Source of the DNA: Bacteroides eggerthii
Lineage (GTDB): Bacteria; Bacteroidota; Bacteroidia; Bacteroidales; Bacteroidaceae
DNA: 64,000 bases
Assembly (NCBI RefSeq): GCF_025146565.1
Contig: NZ_CP102258.1
Coordinates: 2,946,001-3,010,000 of the forward strand
Reading direction: 5' to 3'
In this document: one piece after another, positions 35,038-44,374 of the stretch
Position numbering within the stretch: the stretch's first letter is position 1
How the letters are laid out: every line of letters begins with the position of its first letter
Made by a program: the position numbers and the translations under genes
The notes under the pieces: generated by a model
Databases searched by the model: none
Told to the model about the DNA's origin: nothing
What the model saw: only the letters and a program-made list of their open reading frames with translations

Positions 35038-35640
35038 TCAAGAAATCTTTGATAAGATATATTCTTTCACCTGTTCCCAAGACTTATTAATCAACATATC
35101 CGGCATCGGTTCCTTTTCCGCATCGTCAAAATACACCAAACTTTTCATTGCCATGAAAACAGAGCCATCATCATATTTAGTAGAATAGAAGTCTAAAATT
35201 TCATTTAAAGAAAAATGATGCAATAAAAAAGAAATATCAATAAAATCCTTTTTAGTTCCCCTACCAATAACAGCCGTTACTTTCATAGCAGCAATATCTT
35301 TAATTCCAGCCATGCGTATTCCTTGGTCTACAACTGGTTTATCAAGCCATTGATACCTGTAATTTACAATATCAACTTTAATCCCATCAACCAAATAAAT
35401 ATGTATATGGGGAGATTCTTTCAATACAATAAGAGAGGCTACGGTTTTTATTGCACTTATAAGTTCTTCCGCTTCACAAGTAATAGTTCCGAAGAAATCC
35501 AAATCAACAGATTTCCGGTGTCCCAATTGCAAAGCCAGAGCGGTTCCTCCTACCAAACGTGTATCGCGCAATATCGGTAAACTTTGCAACTTTCTTAAAA
35601 GTTCCAGTGTTGAATATTCGACTGTTTCCAGATGTAACAT
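35038..35640 (-). CDS. AbiEii/AbiGii-type nucleotidyltransferase toxin
   Basis: A 200-residue DUF1814-type nucleotidyltransferase. The active-site motif appears as LVGGTALALQLGHRKSVDLDFFG (about 30-52), with the GG-x-aliphatic and D-x-D pattern of the polymerase-beta superfamily. A lysine-containing block (IKDIAAMKVTAVIGRGTKKDFID) near 130 matches AbiEii. In known AbiE systems such toxins modify tRNA ends and mediate phage abortive infection. Its 5' end overlaps the upstream partner gene by 46 bp, as expected for a toxin-antitoxin operon. It is short relative to many AbiEii proteins but seems intact. Confidence 0.87.
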   Translation of the reverse strand: MLHLETVEYSTLELLRKLQSLPILRDTRLVGGTALALQLGHRKSVDLDFFGTITCEAEELISAIKTVASLIVLKESPHIHIYLVDGIKVDIVNYRYQWLDKPVVDQGIRMAGIKDIAAMKVTAVIGRGTKKDFIDISFLLHHFSLNEILDFYSTKYDDGSVFMAMKSLVYFDDAEKEPMPDMLINKSWEQVKEYILSKIS

Positions 35641-35900
35641 CTAAATTGCTCTTTAGGGGTTTTAGAAACTGCAGATATATATGCTAAGGCACGAGGCTCT
35701 AAATCTCTTAATTCTTTCGCCACCTCCACAATTTTAGACAAGCCATAATATTGCCGGATAAGATTCCAGTCTTCCAACAAGCCATATTCCAAGACTCTTT
35801 TTATAATGTATTGGGCATGCTCATCAAAATCGACATCTTCTTTACGCACATCCCAAAAAAGATGGGCTGAAAACATATTTATATATTCATTACCTGACAT
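35595..35900 (-). CDS. Antitoxin-like partner of the AbiEii protein (DUF6922 type)
   Basis: A 101-residue protein reading FSAHLFWDVRKEDVDFDEHAQYIIKRVLEYG, followed by IRQYYGLSKIVEVAKELRDLEPRALAYIS. Its composition and position match a Bacteroidetes family that precedes AbiEii-like nucleotidyltransferases. It is not the usual AbiEi wHTH antitoxin, so an antitoxin role is inferred from context. It overlaps the toxin start by 46 bp and is preceded by AT-rich sequence and the terminator of the polysaccharide operon. Confidence 0.75.
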   Translation of the reverse strand: MSGNEYINMFSAHLFWDVRKEDVDFDEHAQYIIKRVLEYGLLEDWNLIRQYYGLSKIVEVAKELRDLEPRALAYISAVSKTPKEQFRCYIWKQSNIQHWNF

Positions 35901-35992
35901 TCTTATACTTTATATATTATTTCAAGATTATACTAACTCTCTGCAAAAATAAAACTTTCTAATCAATAAGCCTTCATTATCACAATAAAAAA

Positions 35993-36027
35993 CAGCCGGA
36001 ACCACTCAAACTAAGTAATTCCGGCTG
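35993..36027 (-). terminator. Terminator of the polysaccharide operon
   Basis: A 9-bp perfect stem (cagccggaa with ttccggctg), 17-nt loop, followed in the leftward direction by TTTTTTATT. It lies 48 bp after the last small gene of the locus. Confidence 0.85.
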
Positions 36028-36074
36028 CGCCTAAAACAAAATAACCGCTGTTACCTGTCTTTATTATAAAAATG

Positions 36075-36311
36075 TCACTCTAAATTTGTAGAGGAGTCTC
36101 TTCTCTTACATACCACTGTTGGTGCCCCCAATTCTTCTCGTTCTAATACATCAATGATCCCCTCCTGTTCCAACTCGAAGAGTGCGGGATATACCCGCAG
36201 TTTGTCAGCACCGGAATTCCGAATGATATCCTCTACCCTAATTTCTCCTGAAAAGGAATTTATGTAGTCTATGATTTTCTGAGTATCAATAAGTTTATAA
36301 TTTACATCCAT
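36075..36311 (-). CDS. Small winged-helix-like protein at the end of the polysaccharide locus
   Basis: A 78-residue protein: TQKIIDYINSFSGEIRVEDIIRNSGADKLRVYPALFELEQEGIIDVLEREELGAP split over two halves, which reads like a compact winged helix with a beta hairpin. I do not recognise a named family. It lies 17 bp after the last glycosyltransferase gene and before the operon terminator, so it belongs to the same transcript. A regulatory role is a guess from fold only. Confidence 0.65.
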   Translation of the reverse strand: MDVNYKLIDTQKIIDYINSFSGEIRVEDIIRNSGADKLRVYPALFELEQEGIIDVLEREELGAPTVVCKRRDSSTNLE

Positions 36312-36328
36312 TATATATATATTGTTTT

Positions 36329-37411
36329 TTATTCATTATATAATATCTCATATTGTTGTGCAATAACTTCCCACCGATAACGTCTTTGAGCAATCTCTAT
36401 CATATTATTTGCATTTGATTGAAAAGTTGAATATGGCAATTCTAATAACTTTACTAAATCATCAACTGAAGAAAAATAATTAGCTTTTTGCTCTGTCGTT
36501 TCCCTATTATATATGACGTCAAAAGCCAATATCGGTTTTTGGAAGAACATAGCTTCTACCAACGAAGGATTAGTCCCCCCTGCACTATGCCCATGTATAT
36601 AAAAAGAGCAATGACTTCTCAATACATTCAATATTTTCAAGTCATATATAGGAGATAATAGATGAATATTCTCGCAGTCAGCATAGGTTTCCAATAATTC
36701 TTTCCCATATAAACTTCTTTCCCAATTTCCGACAAAAACCAGTCTTTTACCGGATACTTTGAAAGCGTCTAATGTTATATGTACATTATTTTCCGGTTCT
36801 ATTCTACAAAGTGAAAAAGAGTATTCTTCTCTTTTCAGTTCATATTTTTCTAATACTTCATTTTCAATATCCGAAATATCACACAACACATGATTACCTC
36901 CATAAGCTATCAATGCCGTTTTCTTGCCATACTCTTCCGCTACATAATCTTGAATGCCTTTATTATCTGCCACTATCACATCACCATACCTTAAGGCCAT
37001 CTTCTCCGAAAACTTCAAAAAACGTCTTGTCCATTTTCCCCATTTGTCGCGCTTATGTTCCAAACCGTCAATATTGATAACTAAGCGTTTTCTGGAGAAC
37101 AAGCGATATACAGGAAGGAAACAACAGCCGGACACTCCCAGAACAAGGATAACATCACTACTTCTTGTGGCCTTCAGCAAAGAGATAATATCATATAAGA
37201 TACTCTGGCTTCCATTGGCATTCAACGGAATATACTTCAATTTTGCATTCTTATAAGAAAGAAGCTTTTGAGAGTAATTCTTACTACTGCAATAAATAAT
37301 ATAATGAATGTTTTTTGAAGAATTATCACCAATAATATTTTCTACTAAAGACTCAAAACCACCATAATTGGCAGGTACTCCGACCGTGCCTATAATTGAA
37401 ACTTTAATCAT
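36329..37411 (-). CDS. Glycosyltransferase with DUF1972 N-terminus (rhamnosyltransferase-like GT4)
   Basis: A 360-residue GT-B enzyme. The N-terminal IIGTVGVPANYGGFESLVENI is the DUF1972 signature of Cps2T-like rhamnosyltransferases. LVINIDGLEHKRDKWGKW matches the same group. The donor-site part reads SFYIHGHSAGGTNPSLVEAMFFQKPILAFDVIYNRETT, with the E-x7-E-like GTNPSLVEAM motif. It adds a sugar, perhaps a deoxyhexose, to the polysaccharide repeat on the cytoplasmic face. It overlaps the previous gene by 8 bp. Confidence 0.85.
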   Translation of the reverse strand: MIKVSIIGTVGVPANYGGFESLVENIIGDNSSKNIHYIIYCSSKNYSQKLLSYKNAKLKYIPLNANGSQSILYDIISLLKATRSSDVILVLGVSGCCFLPVYRLFSRKRLVINIDGLEHKRDKWGKWTRRFLKFSEKMALRYGDVIVADNKGIQDYVAEEYGKKTALIAYGGNHVLCDISDIENEVLEKYELKREEYSFSLCRIEPENNVHITLDAFKVSGKRLVFVGNWERSLYGKELLETYADCENIHLLSPIYDLKILNVLRSHCSFYIHGHSAGGTNPSLVEAMFFQKPILAFDVIYNRETTEQKANYFSSVDDLVKLLELPYSTFQSNANNMIEIAQRRYRWEVIAQQYEILYNE

Positions 37412-38513
37412 TAATTAGCTGTAGGTATTTTAACATTACTTTATCAATCGAGAATCGTCTAACAGCCAACTCTCTACTTTTACGCCCCATCTCCAACATT
37501 TTTTCATCGGACAAATTACAAATAGAAAAGATTGCATCATACAGGCTCTCCACATCTTTAGGCTTTACTAAATACCCGTTTTCATTATTTATCACCATGT
37601 CTCTACAACCTTTGTTATTGGTAGTTACTATAACTTTCCCCATCGATATAGCCTCCATTAAAGATCTATTCATCCCTTCATTATAAAAAGAAGGAAGAAC
37701 AAAACAATCACATTTTCCTAAAATAGATGGAATATCAGTCACTGTTCCTAAGTATTTTATGTATCCACACTTTTGATCTTTTAAAACGACACTTCTAGGC
37801 ACTTTATGAGGATGATTAGTATCAAGATAACCAAGTAACAGAAATTCACTTTCTGGATAATGCTGCTTAATTCTCTTTGCAACTTCCACATATTCATAAT
37901 ATCCTTTATCGTATAATACTCTGGCAACCATTATAAACTTCCTATGATGATTTGGCTTATACTCTGTATCAGGACAATAATATTCCGTATCAACACCTTC
38001 ACCGCCATCCAAAACAATCACCTGCGACGGATTAACAAATCTTTCAGAAATCAATGTTTGTTCATCCTCGCTATTTAGTAATAAAATCTTCTTTGCAAAA
38101 GAAAGTGACAGACGCATCAAAAGTAATGCAACACAATACTTAAATTTTTTCTTACTCCCAAATAATTCTCCAGTTCCTGCCAACATACCTACAGAAGGAA
38201 TTGAGAGCAATCTCGCTATTATACTTCCATATAACACAGGCTTAGTGGTATAATGAAAGATGAACTCCGGCTTATACTTTTTATAAATTCGATATAAATC
38301 TTTTATATATATCGCTTCATTTATCAACCCCTGATTGGTTCTATCCAATTTAGGGTATACGTATTCTACTCCATACAATAAAGTATCTTCATCAATATCT
38401 TCATAAGGAGCGACAATAATAATTTCATGCCCTGCATTTTTCAGACCTTTAATAATTTTTCCTCTAAAATGCAATAAAGACCATAAATTATTGTCTGAAA
38501 ATATTAATTTCAT
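37404..38513 (-). CDS. Glycosyltransferase family 4
   Basis: A 369-residue GT-B enzyme. The N-terminal acceptor half has NNLWSLLHFRGKIIKGLKNAGHEI and YTTKPVLYGSIIARLLSIPSV, the form common in capsule and O-antigen GT4 enzymes. The donor half has VARVLYDKGYYEYVEVA and VLPSFYNEGMNRSLMEAISMGK, the E-x7-E element. It is expected to build the repeat unit in the cytoplasm. It overlaps its neighbours by 4 and 8 bp. Confidence 0.87.
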   Translation of the reverse strand: MKLIFSDNNLWSLLHFRGKIIKGLKNAGHEIIIVAPYEDIDEDTLLYGVEYVYPKLDRTNQGLINEAIYIKDLYRIYKKYKPEFIFHYTTKPVLYGSIIARLLSIPSVGMLAGTGELFGSKKKFKYCVALLLMRLSLSFAKKILLLNSEDEQTLISERFVNPSQVIVLDGGEGVDTEYYCPDTEYKPNHHRKFIMVARVLYDKGYYEYVEVAKRIKQHYPESEFLLLGYLDTNHPHKVPRSVVLKDQKCGYIKYLGTVTDIPSILGKCDCFVLPSFYNEGMNRSLMEAISMGKVIVTTNNKGCRDMVINNENGYLVKPKDVESLYDAIFSICNLSDEKMLEMGRKSRELAVRRFSIDKVMLKYLQLIND

Positions 38514-39760
38514 TTATTCCTAAGCATTACATATTTATATAGTTCCATCAATTTTTGATAATACACCTTATTATCAAACCTTTCTCTTGCCATTTTAATG
38601 GAGAACTTACATAATGATTCATACTCTTCAGTGCTCAAATCTTCTGCCCGCTTTAAAGCTTCTTTCAAGGACAGCTCATCCTTAGGATTATGTAAGAATC
38701 CATTTTTACCTTCAACTATTAATTCCGGAATCCCGCCAATATCACTTCCAATAACAGGAGTTCCCAAAGCTAAAGATTCTATTATAGACAAAGGATTATT
38801 TTCATACCATTCCGAAGGAACCATTGTGAATCGTGCAGCAGAAACAATATTAAGAAGTTTTTCTCCTGAGACGAATCCTAGAAACTCAATATTTGAAAGA
38901 CCAAGCTTTTGTACATATTCCTTCAGTTCATCTTCAGCAATTCCTGTCCCCACTATTTTCAAACATAAGTGCGACTTTTTCCGAAAGACATCAATCAAAG
39001 TTTTAATACCTTTTTCATTGGAGAGTCGACCTAAATACAAATAACATCTTTCCTTACAACATACAGGAATTACGAATTTCTCATAATATTCCACATCTAT
39101 CGAATTGTATATTTGGTAGCACTTCGAAGCAATCTGTGGGAAATATTCTATATGTTTCTTCTCAATAAACCGACTAACCATAACGAAAGCAGAAATATTC
39201 TTCTGGTAGTTATAAAAACGATCTCTTACAAAGCACTCAATTGAGGCTATTACACTCATTGTGAAACTTCCCTTAATGCATCGTTTTGAAATACATGATA
39301 ATTTGAAAGTACTCATAGCACATCTTTCACAAACCCTAAGGTGCATATCGAGACAAGTGTAGGCAGGACACAATAATCTGAATTCATGTACACTTTGTAT
39401 CATAGGAATCTGATGCTTGTGCAATACATCAATGATTGCATTACTCAAATTACCATAGAAAATGTGCAAATGGGCCACATCTGGATGAAAATCGTTTAAA
39501 TAAGAATCTAATTGCCTGGCGACTTGGAGGTTGTAAATAAAATCACAAACGCCTTTCAGTTTTCCAATCAAGCCTTTTGCATTCCTCCAACTTTGGATAC
39601 CTACAGCATATCCCTCACATAATTCTTCATTTTTCGGATCTGCAGTACTGAAGTACCTTACTTGATGACCATTCGCCTTAAGTAATTCTATTGTTACTTG
39701 ATAGACTTTCTCAGAACCACCTTTAAGATAATTGTAATTGTTGATTTGTAGTATTTTCAT
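38510..39760 (-). CDS. Glycosyltransferase family 4
   Basis: A 416-residue GT-B enzyme. It opens with INNYNYLKGGSEKVYQVTIELL (Glyco_transf_4 domain), has a cysteine-rich insert near 145-175 (CPAYTCLDMHLRVCERCAM type spacing, Cys-x2-Cys pairs) that is common in this subgroup, and a donor half with YLGRLSNEKGIKTLIDVFRK and MVPSEWYENNPLSIIESLALGTPVIGSD. The cysteine insert may bind a metal. It overlaps the polymerase gene by 38 bp. Confidence 0.88.
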   Translation of the reverse strand: MKILQINNYNYLKGGSEKVYQVTIELLKANGHQVRYFSTADPKNEELCEGYAVGIQSWRNAKGLIGKLKGVCDFIYNLQVARQLDSYLNDFHPDVAHLHIFYGNLSNAIIDVLHKHQIPMIQSVHEFRLLCPAYTCLDMHLRVCERCAMSTFKLSCISKRCIKGSFTMSVIASIECFVRDRFYNYQKNISAFVMVSRFIEKKHIEYFPQIASKCYQIYNSIDVEYYEKFVIPVCCKERCYLYLGRLSNEKGIKTLIDVFRKKSHLCLKIVGTGIAEDELKEYVQKLGLSNIEFLGFVSGEKLLNIVSAARFTMVPSEWYENNPLSIIESLALGTPVIGSDIGGIPELIVEGKNGFLHNPKDELSLKEALKRAEDLSTEEYESLCKFSIKMARERFDNKVYYQKLMELYKYVMLRNK

Positions 39761-41024
39761 TAGTTTGAGTAGTAACTAATTTATTGTGTACAATAGCAAG
39801 AAAAATCCAAAAGAAAACTGCAAAGGTTTTGACCACTACAATTTGATTAGCAAATGAAATAAATATAATTAAAAAAAATAACCACTTTACAATACAGCTA
39901 TAGTCAAACTTTGAATCAGAATATCTTTTATTTGCTGTAGTCTTGAATAAATTATAGTATAAGTAAATTATAAGCATCAAACCAACAATACCATGATACA
40001 CCAATAAAGCAATCCAGTAAACATCACCGAGAGCACTAATGTCACCATCCTCCGAAGCAGCCAACATTAAAACTGTATCTTGATAACTATTTACTTTATC
40101 AAGGACGACATAACCATCGCAGCCCACTCCCCAAAAAGTATCAATACTAAATTCTGAAATAAAATCCGGACCAGTCAAAGTTAACATTCCTAACCGACTC
40201 AATTTCGTATTCTCAATGATTTCATCAACAAAATACCAATATTGAATTATCAAGAATCCCAATATTAACACAACAATAAATATAAAAATCCATCTAATAA
40301 TATATTTTTTTTGAGTTAGTTTAAAAAGGGCTATAATCACAAACGCAACAGTTGCAGTAGCCGAACCTGTTTTAAAAACCGGAAAAAAAAACAATATTGT
40401 CAATAATAATATTCGGGATTTAGCCTTGTAGACAAATATTGTATACAATATGAGTAAAACAAATGCAAAGTCAACTGTATTAGCAAAAACACCGGCATAA
40501 TTCCCATTTTGTGTTTCTCTCAATCCTGTAGCAGTTTCTGGCAATATAGGTAAAAGTATCTCTGCTTTCTCACCTAGTGCAATACATATATATCCAACAA
40601 GAAGTAATATAATTGTTACAATTTTTAAATGCTTAATAATAGCATCATTTATATTAATATTCTTATTTATAGAAACAATGCTACAGGCCAAGGGAATATA
40701 ACGAACTAAAGCTCCATAATGAGCCAAACACCCTCCTATGCTACCGTTATGCCTAGCATTACTTAACAGCAATAACGCAAGTATACATATACACAAAATC
40801 CAAAATTGCAATGTATCCACAAACATCTCTTTCGTATTAATCCTAAAAGATGGATTAGACAAGAACCACATTATCAGAGGTAATACATCAAAAGTCGCTA
40901 ATAATATAAAACCTAATTCATTTGAAATTCCTATGTATTTAAACACAACACCGGCAAATAACATAACATAAATATAACCTATCAGTAACCGATAAGCCAA
41001 TTTATACTTATTAAGGCTTAACAT
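39723..41024 (-). CDS. O-antigen/capsule polymerase (Wzy-like)
   Basis: A 433-residue membrane protein with about 10-12 hydrophobic helices and a large exposed loop (about residues 265-330, with FSIDTFWGVGCDGYVVLDK) between late helices, as in Wzy polymerases. Sequence identity within this class is always low, so the call rests on topology, size, and position among glycosyltransferase genes. It would link lipid-bound repeat units on the periplasmic face. It is the only polymerase candidate in the locus. It overlaps both neighbours. Confidence 0.75.
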   Translation of the reverse strand: MLSLNKYKLAYRLLIGYIYVMLFAGVVFKYIGISNELGFILLATFDVLPLIMWFLSNPSFRINTKEMFVDTLQFWILCICILALLLLSNARHNGSIGGCLAHYGALVRYIPLACSIVSINKNININDAIIKHLKIVTIILLLVGYICIALGEKAEILLPILPETATGLRETQNGNYAGVFANTVDFAFVLLILYTIFVYKAKSRILLLTILFFFPVFKTGSATATVAFVIIALFKLTQKKYIIRWIFIFIVVLILGFLIIQYWYFVDEIIENTKLSRLGMLTLTGPDFISEFSIDTFWGVGCDGYVVLDKVNSYQDTVLMLAASEDGDISALGDVYWIALLVYHGIVGLMLIIYLYYNLFKTTANKRYSDSKFDYSCIVKWLFFLIIFISFANQIVVVKTFAVFFWIFLAIVHNKLVTTQTNENTTNQQLQLS

Positions 41025-41775
41025 TGTAATTAATAACAGATTTATAAACGTCCTTTAAACGTTTCGAGAAGGCATAGAATTTCTCTCCCAATATTTTTCT
41101 AATTTTCAATTTAAATTTAACAGATTTAGGTAACCATGTACCTGCAAAATGATGAATACAATATGTATTTGAAGTGATATTGATTTCGCCGGTATGATAT
41201 GATTTAGGCGAGAAGAATTCTTTGGGATATATCCAGATTCCACCAATATATTGCTCTGTGGATATGTTCCGGAGTCCTTTATTAACAAGTAAATCGGTCG
41301 TATATTCAACTACTGTTTTCAGATTCAATCCCCCATCAACACACTTAAAGTGCAATCCACTATACAACTCCAGGATTTCCGCATACAGGCCAAGCCCCGG
41401 ATTACATCCCAGGCCAAGCCCCGGAGCGACAGCTAATGCAGTCGCTCCGGGCTTCGCTTCATTTTCACACCCCATAAACGCTCCACGTCCCACAAGGTCA
41501 TCCATCGGTCGTATCACCTCCACATCCGTGTCGAAGTACAGCCCTCCATGATGATACAAGATATAAAAGCGGGCATAGTCGCTCACAAAGGCATATTTCC
41601 CTACCTCGTAGGCTTCACGAGTATAAGGAACAATATTTATATCAAAATTATCTTCATTCCACTCTTTTATTGTGTAGTCGGGCAGATACTTCTTCCATGA
41701 CTCAATACACTTTACAGCCAGTGGCGGAAGTGGTTTTCTTCCGAACCAACAATAATGAATTATTTTAGGTATCAT
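41011..41775 (-). CDS. Glycosyltransferase with DXD motif (GT32/capsular synthesis type)
   Basis: The ATG at 41775 gives 254 residues starting MIPKIIHYCWFGRKPLPP, the standard opening of the Gly_transf_sug/GT32-like family; an upstream TTG is not needed. The middle holds DYARFYILYHHGGLYFDTDVEVI with the DTD metal site near 90-92. A later HHFAGTW is also typical. It transfers a hexose from a nucleotide sugar. It overlaps the polymerase gene by 14 bp. Confidence 0.87.
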   Translation of the reverse strand: MIPKIIHYCWFGRKPLPPLAVKCIESWKKYLPDYTIKEWNEDNFDINIVPYTREAYEVGKYAFVSDYARFYILYHHGGLYFDTDVEVIRPMDDLVGRGAFMGCENEAKPGATALAVAPGLGLGCNPGLGLYAEILELYSGLHFKCVDGGLNLKTVVEYTTDLLVNKGLRNISTEQYIGGIWIYPKEFFSPKSYHTGEINITSNTYCIHHFAGTWLPKSVKFKLKIRKILGEKFYAFSKRLKDVYKSVINYNVKP

Positions 41776-41793
41776 ACAATTACATTTATGCAA

Positions 41794-42927
41794 TTAATTT
41801 TTGAGCCAATCTTTAAAATTTAAAGCTATTTCCTCACGTTTATCACTCAATAGTGCGTTTACAGGGGAAAAATCAATTTCCGACAATAGAATATCCAAGT
41901 TATCTTTATAAATGCGAGATTTTAGTTTCAACATAGACAGAATATCATAAATTCTTCCATTCATGCGCACAAACGAACCTGCTAAAGGAATAACAATAAA
42001 AGGGGCATTCATTATAATACTAAATGCCATGCCATGAAAAGAATTGGTTATAACATATTTAGCATTCTCTATTAACTGAATCCAGTCTTCTATTGTAGGA
42101 TATTCTTTTTTAAAGCTATCTACTCTTCCTTGACTTGAAACATATTTTACTTCCAAATTATATCTCGCGGCCCATTCAAAGACATCCTTAACATCAAAAT
42201 CTATTTTATTTCCTAATAGATATAAAAAAATATAATCATTAACTGGTTTTGTCTGTGTAGACTTATACAGCAGTCTATAATCGTCCTTGGAAAGTAGAAA
42301 AGTAGGATCAAGAACCAATTGTACATCCTCTCTTCCCAATAGCTTACAAATATCGACTCCAGATTTTTCTCGAACAGTAACAACATCAAATTTAGAAAGA
42401 TAAAATTTCAATATTTTAGAATTAGTTTTAGACAACTGAAATCCACCAAACGACGGTGCATAAGCTATACATTTTTTCCCTTTAGATACCCAATCTAAGA
42501 AATAGACAGGATCTATTCCTCCCCATACTTGGTCACTCCCAACAATATAAATATCAAAAGCAGGAGGAGTATGATATAATTCTTTCTTATTATAAATTAA
42601 TGGTAAAGCCTTTATATATTGTTCTTTAAATTTAGAAAAACATCTAGGATGTTTTCTATTCTCTTCACTGGCAAGTTTTTCAAATTCCTTAAATTCTTGC
42701 CAAATTTTATCGTCCTTCTTGTTAAGAACTATAGATAATACCTTTCTAAGAATCTTATGAGGCAATGACAAAAGCCACAATAAATCTTTTCCATTTCTTG
42801 AAGCGTCATATTTTATTAAATAAGTTTCATGTCCCATGCTATTTAAATAAAATTGTAAAGCATAGCATTGGAGAACCTGTCCATAATTATCTTCTGTTGA
42901 ACAAAACGTTAAAACACCTATTTTCAT
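41794..42927 (-). CDS. Polysaccharide pyruvyltransferase family protein
   Basis: Starting at the ATG at 42927 the product has 377 residues (MKIGVLTFCSTEDNYGQVLQCYALQFYL); a GTG 27 bases upstream is possible but unusual. Conserved blocks are DIYIVGSDQVWG near 130, IAYAPSFGG, VTVREKSGVDICKLLG, LVLDPTFLL, and ITNSFHGMAFSIIM near 310, all of the PS_pyruv_trans family. It would add a PEP-derived pyruvate ketal to a sugar. A 200-bp gap with no gene separates it from the Fe-S protein gene upstream. Confidence 0.88.
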   Translation of the reverse strand: MKIGVLTFCSTEDNYGQVLQCYALQFYLNSMGHETYLIKYDASRNGKDLLWLLSLPHKILRKVLSIVLNKKDDKIWQEFKEFEKLASEENRKHPRCFSKFKEQYIKALPLIYNKKELYHTPPAFDIYIVGSDQVWGGIDPVYFLDWVSKGKKCIAYAPSFGGFQLSKTNSKILKFYLSKFDVVTVREKSGVDICKLLGREDVQLVLDPTFLLSKDDYRLLYKSTQTKPVNDYIFLYLLGNKIDFDVKDVFEWAARYNLEVKYVSSQGRVDSFKKEYPTIEDWIQLIENAKYVITNSFHGMAFSIIMNAPFIVIPLAGSFVRMNGRIYDILSMLKLKSRIYKDNLDILLSEIDFSPVNALLSDKREEIALNFKDWLKN

Positions 42928-43133
42928 TTCCCTATTCGTTTTTAATAAATTCACAACTCTTGTATCGCAAGCAGTTCGTCAATATCAGAAAATGAGTCCA
43001 ATTTTGACACATCACATTAGGCAAGCCTCCAGAGGGCGCTTATCCATTAAATAAGTTCAAAAAAGAGTTGATTTTTAAAGTTTATCAGTAATCTTCCTGT
43101 TGAATTATGCGATACGGCATTTTCGGACACTAA

Positions 43134-44366
43134 TCATCTTTTTATCATTTTTCTGAGTAACAGATACACTCCCATCCATTGTAATAGATGTATTATTTTA
43201 GCTTTGATACTTTTATCAGGAAAAGTTGCATATCTGCTGATTGTCTGTACCACACTACTTCCATTATATATATCTGAAAAAAAATCAGAACGTTTGGAAG
43301 GTATGATAGGGGAAACAAAGCAACTCTGGTTATTAACCTTTATAAAATCCATACTTACAGAATGCAAGTCTAATGAAGACAAACAGACATCAAATCGATT
43401 ATTTTTTAGTATACATAAGCTATATCCCCTATCATCATCCAGTTTCGGATATATGGATTGTAATCCCCAGCAATCTGCAAGGGTGAGATCTGAAGAACTC
43501 CTGAATTCTCTTACCTTACAGGCATAGCAAGACGGACGTAAATAAAGATTGCTCATAAAACCTCGTAAAAATATATTTTTGGTTAATGGTTCAGAGAGCA
43601 AAACTGTATTTTTGTCTCCACTCCTACCAGTCGTGGAGAGGGAAAGAGCAAAACTGAATTTTTTCCAACCTAATCTCTTATTTCTGAACGAGATACCCTT
43701 TATATGGGTATTTCTTCTAGAAATAGGGAAAGACAAAACTGAATTTTTTTCGCACTGACGTGCGATTGTTTCATCCAAAAACATTCTCCACACCATAGGA
43801 CTTGGAACACCATGACAAATAAAATCAACTGTCAGTAAGTTTTCATATTCTTTTCGCAAAAAGTGTTTCAATCCAGATATTTGACAAGGAGTACCAGAAA
43901 AAAGTACCTTACGTCCTCCTTTTAAAAACCGTTCTACCTCTTTATAGTTATCTTCCATACGACCCTGTACATACTTAGAACCCCGAAAATCGTCCAACCC
44001 TTCCTTAGTTTCTGTAAAGCTATGACACACTTCCCAATTTTCATCAAACTTTGCTCCAAATACTACACCACCAGTGTTAATTACAGACTCAGCTATTAAA
44101 GTAAAAATACCACCAGAAGAACTTTGTTTTCGAGTTTCTTCATCAGGATTGGCTGTGGCGTAAATACGGAATGTAGAATTTATTTCTCCTCTATTGATAA
44201 TTGGACAAACTTTTTCGCAAATATTACAGCCAATACATTTTTCTATATCTACTATTGGATACAGAAACCCTTCTTCATCCTCTCTCATACAAATACATCG
44301 TTGAGGACAGCGCTCGGCACAAGCAGTACAACCACAACAGTCTTGCTTATTATTAATTGAAATCAT
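43134..44366 (-). CDS. Ferredoxin-F420-hydrogenase beta subunit-like protein
   Basis: A 410-residue protein with two [4Fe-4S] motifs at the N-terminus (CCGCTACAERCPQRC at about 8-22 and CIGCNICEKVCP near 40-51), then FrhB_FdhB N- and C-terminal domains (SSGGIFTLIAESVI, VLFSGTPCQISGLKHFL, DFICHGVPSPMVW, CRDLTLADCWG-like DLTLADCWG near 305). Such proteins recur in polysaccharide loci beside pyruvyltransferases. The reaction is unknown; a flavin- or ferredoxin-type redox step on a sugar is suspected. It could also donate electrons to RfbH, since no RfbI reductase is present; that is inference only. Confidence 0.87.
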   Translation of the reverse strand: MISINNKQDCCGCTACAERCPQRCICMREDEEGFLYPIVDIEKCIGCNICEKVCPIINRGEINSTFRIYATANPDEETRKQSSSGGIFTLIAESVINTGGVVFGAKFDENWEVCHSFTETKEGLDDFRGSKYVQGRMEDNYKEVERFLKGGRKVLFSGTPCQISGLKHFLRKEYENLLTVDFICHGVPSPMVWRMFLDETIARQCEKNSVLSFPISRRNTHIKGISFRNKRLGWKKFSFALSLSTTGRSGDKNTVLLSEPLTKNIFLRGFMSNLYLRPSCYACKVREFRSSSDLTLADCWGLQSIYPKLDDDRGYSLCILKNNRFDVCLSSLDLHSVSMDFIKVNNQSCFVSPIIPSKRSDFFSDIYNGSSVVQTISRYATFPDKSIKAKIIHLLQWMGVYLLLRKMIKR

Positions 44367-44374
44367 ACAGATCT

